Source: Planctomycetota bacterium (GTDB taxonomy: Bacteria; Planctomycetota; Phycisphaerae; Sedimentisphaerales; Anaerobacaceae). From it: a DNA stretch of 6,422 nucleotides. Below are positions 3,923 to 6,422 of the stretch, one piece after another. The translations under genes and the position numbers were made by a program. Location of the stretch: positions 1 to 6,422 of the forward strand of contig QNBZ01000082.1 of the NCBI GenBank assembly GCA_003644295.1, given 5' to 3'. The notes under the pieces are model-generated. The model saw only the letters and a list, made by a program, of their open reading frames with translations. It made no database searches and was not told where the DNA came from. Each line of letters starts with the position of its first letter. Position 1 is the stretch's first letter.

Positions 3923-5749
3923 ATGGCCGACAAAGCAACAGCGGTGCACGTTACCCACGAAGCAGTAGGCAAAATCGGCGGTATAGGAGCCGTCCTGCAA
4001 GGACTTTTTACCTGCAATTCATATCTCGAAGCAATTGGCCGTTCAATCATCATAGGCCCATTGTTCTCCACCGATGGCATCGCAGCAGACCGACTCGGCG
4101 AAGACGGAGAAGTCCTGTACTCATCTGTCGATGGCCTTGTAAAAACCGGATACGCTTCCGGCTTTCGGAAAATCGAGAATTTCTACAACGTAGGTATCGT
4201 TTATGGCAGACGAACATTTACCGACGAACAAACAGGTATAAAAAGCTCACCAGAGGTACTGCTCATCGATGTGAAACATACAAATGAGCTGGCGGTCAAC
4301 GAGTTCAAAAAACACCTGTTCGAGAAGTTCGGCATCCGCAGTCATTTGTATGAACACCTGTGGGAATATGAACAATATGTACGGCTGGGACCGCCTGCAA
4401 TTGCGGCCCTGAAGGTAATAGACGCAGCTACGGATTCGACAACCATAATCGCTCACGAGTTTATGGGAATGCCGACCGCATTGGCAGCTATCCTCGAACC
4501 CTCTTATGAATTCAAAACCATTTTCTACGCCCACGAAGTGGCCACGATGCGCCATATTGTGGAAAAACATCCCGGCCACGATACAATGTTTTATAATGTA
4601 ATCAAACACGCTCACAACAATAAACTTTACGTAAGTGATGTGTTCGGCGACCAAAGCTCTTTCTTCAAGCACGCCCTGGTGGAAGCTTCAAAATACTGCG
4701 ATACTATATGCGCGGTAGGCGATTACGTAGTGAACGAACTGCGGTTTCTGTCGCCGGAATTCGAAACCGCCAACATCGACATAGTATATAACGGCATACC
4801 AGCATATAAAATCAGCGTTGACGAAAAACTTAAATCAAAAGAAAAACTGCAACTGTATTGCGAAAATCTGCTGAAGTTTAAGCCGGACTTCATATTTACG
4901 CACGTTACAAGACTGGTGCGCAGCAAAGGACTCTGGCGTGATTTGCAAATTCTTTACGCGATAGAAAAAGAATTCAGAACTCAGGGCAAAACCGCCGTGC
5001 TGTTTCTTCTGTCAACCGAAGTTTCACAGCGGCGCAGCCGGGATATTTACGATATGGAATCAGAATACGGCTGGCCGGTGGCCCATCGCGAAGGCGCATC
5101 CGACCTTTCCGGCGGAGAGGCCTATTTCTACACCGCGATACAACAATTCAACGCACAAAGCCGTAATATAAAAGTCGTATTCATCAACCAGTTCGGATTT
5201 GAGCGAAGACTTTGCGGGCTTGGGATGCCGGAAGATATGGAATTTATGGATATTCGCAAAGGAAGCGACGTCGAGTTCGGAATGAGTATCTACGAGCCAT
5301 TCGGAATATCCCAGCTCGAACCGCTTAGCTTCGGCGGTATATGTGTAATCAGCAACGTCTGCGGATGCGCCGGTTTTGTGAAAGATGTAACCAGCGGAAC
5401 AGACATAAGAAACATTATCATCTCCGACTATACTGATTTGGATTCCCACTTCCACGGGAATGCCAGTATCATACCCCTTGTCAAGCAAGGGGCAGTCTCT
5501 GCGCAAGCAGGTATCGAAAATATTCTACACATTGACCGGTCGGTGCGCAACAGGGTAGAAGCAAGCGAAAGCAAGAGGGTCGCAAAAGAAATCATCCTGC
5601 GCCTGCCAAAAAACAGAACTGAAATCCAGGATATGATTCAGGCCGGCTATTCGTTAGCCGGAAATATGAGTTGGGATGTAGTGGTCAAAAACTACCTGTT
5701 ACCAAGTCTGCAAAAAGCCGCAAAGACGCCGTGGCCGTGTAGCGTATAG
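3923..5749 (+). CDS. GT-B glycosyltransferase, glycogen/starch synthase-like (608 aa)
   Basis: The N-terminus VHVTHEAVGKIGGIGAVLQG (9-28) has the KxGG signature that binds the nucleotide-sugar diphosphate in GT5 glycogen synthases. HEF (178-180) lies where GT5 enzymes carry an HDW-type His motif. VYNGIP (288-293) and THVTRLVRSKGLW (326-338) mark the linker and start of the C-terminal Rossmann domain. YEPFGISQLEPLSFGG contains an E-x7-E motif (Glu458, Glu466), the catalytic-domain hallmark of retaining GT-B enzymes. The C-terminus MSWDVVVKNYLLPSL is the usual crossing helix. The protein is about 120 residues longer than typical GlgA (near 480), mostly through extra sequence at 50-175 and 365-445. 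ADP-glucose or UDP-glucose to alpha-glucan is the likely reaction, but donor and acceptor are not proven. No signal peptide or membrane segment is present. It stands alone, flanked on both sides by transposase debris, and the frame is fully intact. A polysaccharide or trehalose-type role is the main alternative. Confidence 0.82.
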   Translation: MADKATAVHVTHEAVGKIGGIGAVLQGLFTCNSYLEAIGRSIIIGPLFSTDGIAADRLGEDGEVLYSSVDGLVKTGYASGFRKIENFYNVGIVYGRRTFTDEQTGIKSSPEVLLIDVKHTNELAVNEFKKHLFEKFGIRSHLYEHLWEYEQYVRLGPPAIAALKVIDAATDSTTIIAHEFMGMPTALAAILEPSYEFKTIFYAHEVATMRHIVEKHPGHDTMFYNVIKHAHNNKLYVSDVFGDQSSFFKHALVEASKYCDTICAVGDYVVNELRFLSPEFETANIDIVYNGIPAYKISVDEKLKSKEKLQLYCENLLKFKPDFIFTHVTRLVRSKGLWRDLQILYAIEKEFRTQGKTAVLFLLSTEVSQRRSRDIYDMESEYGWPVAHREGASDLSGGEAYFYTAIQQFNAQSRNIKVVFINQFGFERRLCGLGMPEDMEFMDIRKGSDVEFGMSIYEPFGISQLEPLSFGGICVISNVCGCAGFVKDVTSGTDIRNIIISDYTDLDSHFHGNASIIPLVKQGAVSAQAGIENILHIDRSVRNRVEASESKRVAKEIILRLPKNRTEIQDMIQAGYSLAGNMSWDVVVKNYLLPSLQKAAKTPWPCSV

Positions 5750-5787
5750 CGGACATCGTACAGCTTTTACAAACAAAGCCTTGCCTT

Positions 5788-6102
5788 CGTAGACCTGCGA
5801 TTATTGACCATAGCAGGGCCAACACTAAAAGCCCACAGACTAACGGTATCTGTGAGCGGTCCCATAAAACGATACCGGATGAGTTTTACCGTATTGCCTT
5901 TCGTAAAAAATCTACAATACACTTGACAATTACATGCATATTGGGATATTTGGATGAAAGAGAACAAGGAACAACGTGTTCACAGCGGAAAATATTGTTT
6001 TGGAAAAACGCCTGTGCAGACATTTTTAGATTCAGTACCGTTGGTAAAGAAAAAATGCTGAATGAAAACTTACGCTCAGAAGAGATGTGTATGTCAGGTT
6101 AA
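5788..6102 (+). pseudogene. IS481-family transposase, C-terminal remnant with two frameshifts
   Basis: Three consecutive pieces read as one IS481-type transposase C-terminus. Frame 1 (about 5788-5913) gives IIDHSRANTKSPQTNG, then ICERSHKTIPDEFYRIAFRKK, holding the NGxxER catalytic Glu (codon 5854-5856). The next frame (about 5927-6050) gives QLHAYWDIWMKEN and, after a few residues, HSGKYCFGKTPVQTFLDS. The sequence then returns to frame 1 with KEKMLNENLRSEEM and stops at TAA 6100-6102. The second shift is in the A-rich stretch 6046-6055. The N-terminal two thirds, including the helix-turn-helix and first catalytic Asp, are absent. The remnant ends about 40 bp before the tRNA promoter. Confidence 0.85.
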
Positions 6103-6140
6103 GGAACAACAACTACGGACCATCTCTGCTGCTTCAACAG

Positions 6141-6170
6141 TTGACAGAATATACAGCGAGTTGTTATATT
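6141..6170 (+). promoter_or_regulatory. Promoter of the tRNA-Arg gene
   Basis: Perfect TTGACA at 6141-6146, then TATATT at 6165-6170 with 18-bp spacing (or TTATAT at 6164 with 17). The predicted transcription start is about 13 nt before the tRNA 5' end. This is among the strongest promoter matches in the window, as expected for a stable RNA. Confidence 0.65.
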
Positions 6171-6190
6171 ACACACAGTTAGAATTTGAG

Positions 6191-6264
6191 GCGCCCGTAG
6201 CTCAATTGGATAGAGTCGCGGACTTCGAATCCGAAGGTTGCAGGTTCGAGTCCTGCCGGGCGCG
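6191..6264 (+). tRNA. tRNA-Arg, anticodon TCG
   Basis: The 74-nt cloverleaf has a perfect 7-bp acceptor stem (GCGCCCG/CGGGCGC) and a G discriminator. The D-arm is GCTC/GAGT with a G-T pair, and its loop AATTGGATA holds the GG. The anticodon loop is CTTCGAA, with TCG at 6225-6227. The variable loop is AGGTT. The T-arm is perfect, GCAGG/CCTGC with loop TTCGAGT. CCA is not encoded. The anticodon stem GCGGA/TCCGA has a G-A mismatch at its outermost pair (6218/6234), and position 26 is C. It decodes CGA, and by wobble possibly other CGN codons. It is a single gene with its own promoter and no tRNA neighbour. Frames running across it on either strand are spurious. Confidence 0.95.
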
Positions 6265-6299
6265 ATTTTGTAAGGTCTTTTTTTCTTATGAATCTGTCC

Positions 6300-6317
6300 T
6301 AATACCAATTGGACTAA
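6300..6317 (-). repeat. Right copy of the 18-nt inverted motif
   Basis: The reverse complement reads TTAGTCCAATTGGTATTA, differing at one base from 117-134 and lying in opposite orientation. This copy contains the small palindrome CCAATTGG. It lies 35 nt after the tRNA gene. Confidence 0.5.
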
Positions 6318-6351
6318 GTAAATGCGCTTTTTGACAGACAATCAATTATTG

Positions 6352-6422
6352 TGTCATGCCTGCGAAAGCAGGCATCCAATACATATATAAACCTATGGAT
6401 TCCCGCTTTCGCGGGAATGACA
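6352..6422. repeat. Inverted pair of hairpin repeat units (BIME-like), reaching the window edge
   Basis: Unit 1 (6352-6378) has stem ATGCCTGC/GCAGGCAT with a GAAA loop. Unit 2 (6396-6422) is its inverted relative, with stem ATTCCCGC/GCGGGAAT and a TTTC loop. They are 17 nt apart. Each unit folds alone, and the two can also pair with each other into one long imperfect stem. They belong to the same family as 494-520. The element may continue past the end of the window. Confidence 0.8.

Noticed and set aside
3710..4000. Minus-strand 96-codon frame over the glycosyltransferase start
   Set aside because: It is antisense to the promoter, ribosome binding site and conserved N-terminus of the glycosyltransferase.
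5772..5793. Resemblance between 2788-2810 and 5772-5793 (AACAAA...CTTCGTAGA)
   Set aside because: Short and gapped; the first lies within an ISAzo13 coding remnant and the second at the edge of an IS481 remnant, so it is probably coincidence.
6062..6341. Frames on both strands across the tRNA gene
   Set aside because: A complete tRNA cloverleaf with promoter explains the sequence; the minus frame contains the familiar false peptide produced by translating tRNA genes.

Overview
The window looks like a chromosomal stretch from an uncultured or little-studied bacterium. The best guess is the Planctomycetota, class Phycisphaerae. That guess rests on the mix of a DUF2752-type membrane protein, a glycogen-synthase-like GT-B glycosyltransferase of about 600 residues, ISAzo13/IS481-type transposase remnants and palindromic interspersed repeats. 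It comes from family recognition only, not from a marker gene.

Layout: 1-610 carries no convincing gene. It holds several palindromes and interspersed repeat units. 611-1844 is a two-gene minus-strand unit: a DUF2752-like membrane protein followed by a small predicted lipoprotein, separated by ten copies of a 7-bp tandem repeat. 1830-1882 is a compact divergent promoter region in which the two -10 boxes overlap. 1911-2735 (plus) is an inositol-monophosphatase family enzyme. 2748-3715 is a graveyard of two oppositely oriented, truncated transposase pseudogenes (ISAzo13-like on minus, DDE_Tnp_1_6/IS1182-like on plus). 3842-5749 (plus) is a promoter, ribosome binding site and an intact 608-residue glycosyltransferase related to bacterial glycogen synthases. 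5788-6102 (plus) is a third decayed transposase (IS481-like). 6141-6264 is a tRNA-Arg(TCG) gene with a good promoter. 6300-6422 returns to interspersed repeats, ending in an inverted pair of hairpin units related to the one at 494-520.

How the genes fit together: the intact genes are housekeeping or envelope genes (phosphatase, glycan synthesis, tRNA, membrane protein plus lipoprotein). The spaces between them have collected mobile-element debris and palindromic repeats. I see no defence system, CRISPR array, phage module or secondary-metabolite cluster, and no convincing new multi-gene system. The most interesting observations are regulatory or structural. They are the face-to-face overlapping promoters with a nearly leaderless DUF2752 start, the heptamer array that supplies one gene's stop codon, the perfect 28-bp palindrome with a competing hairpin, and the repeat family whose stems show compensatory base changes.
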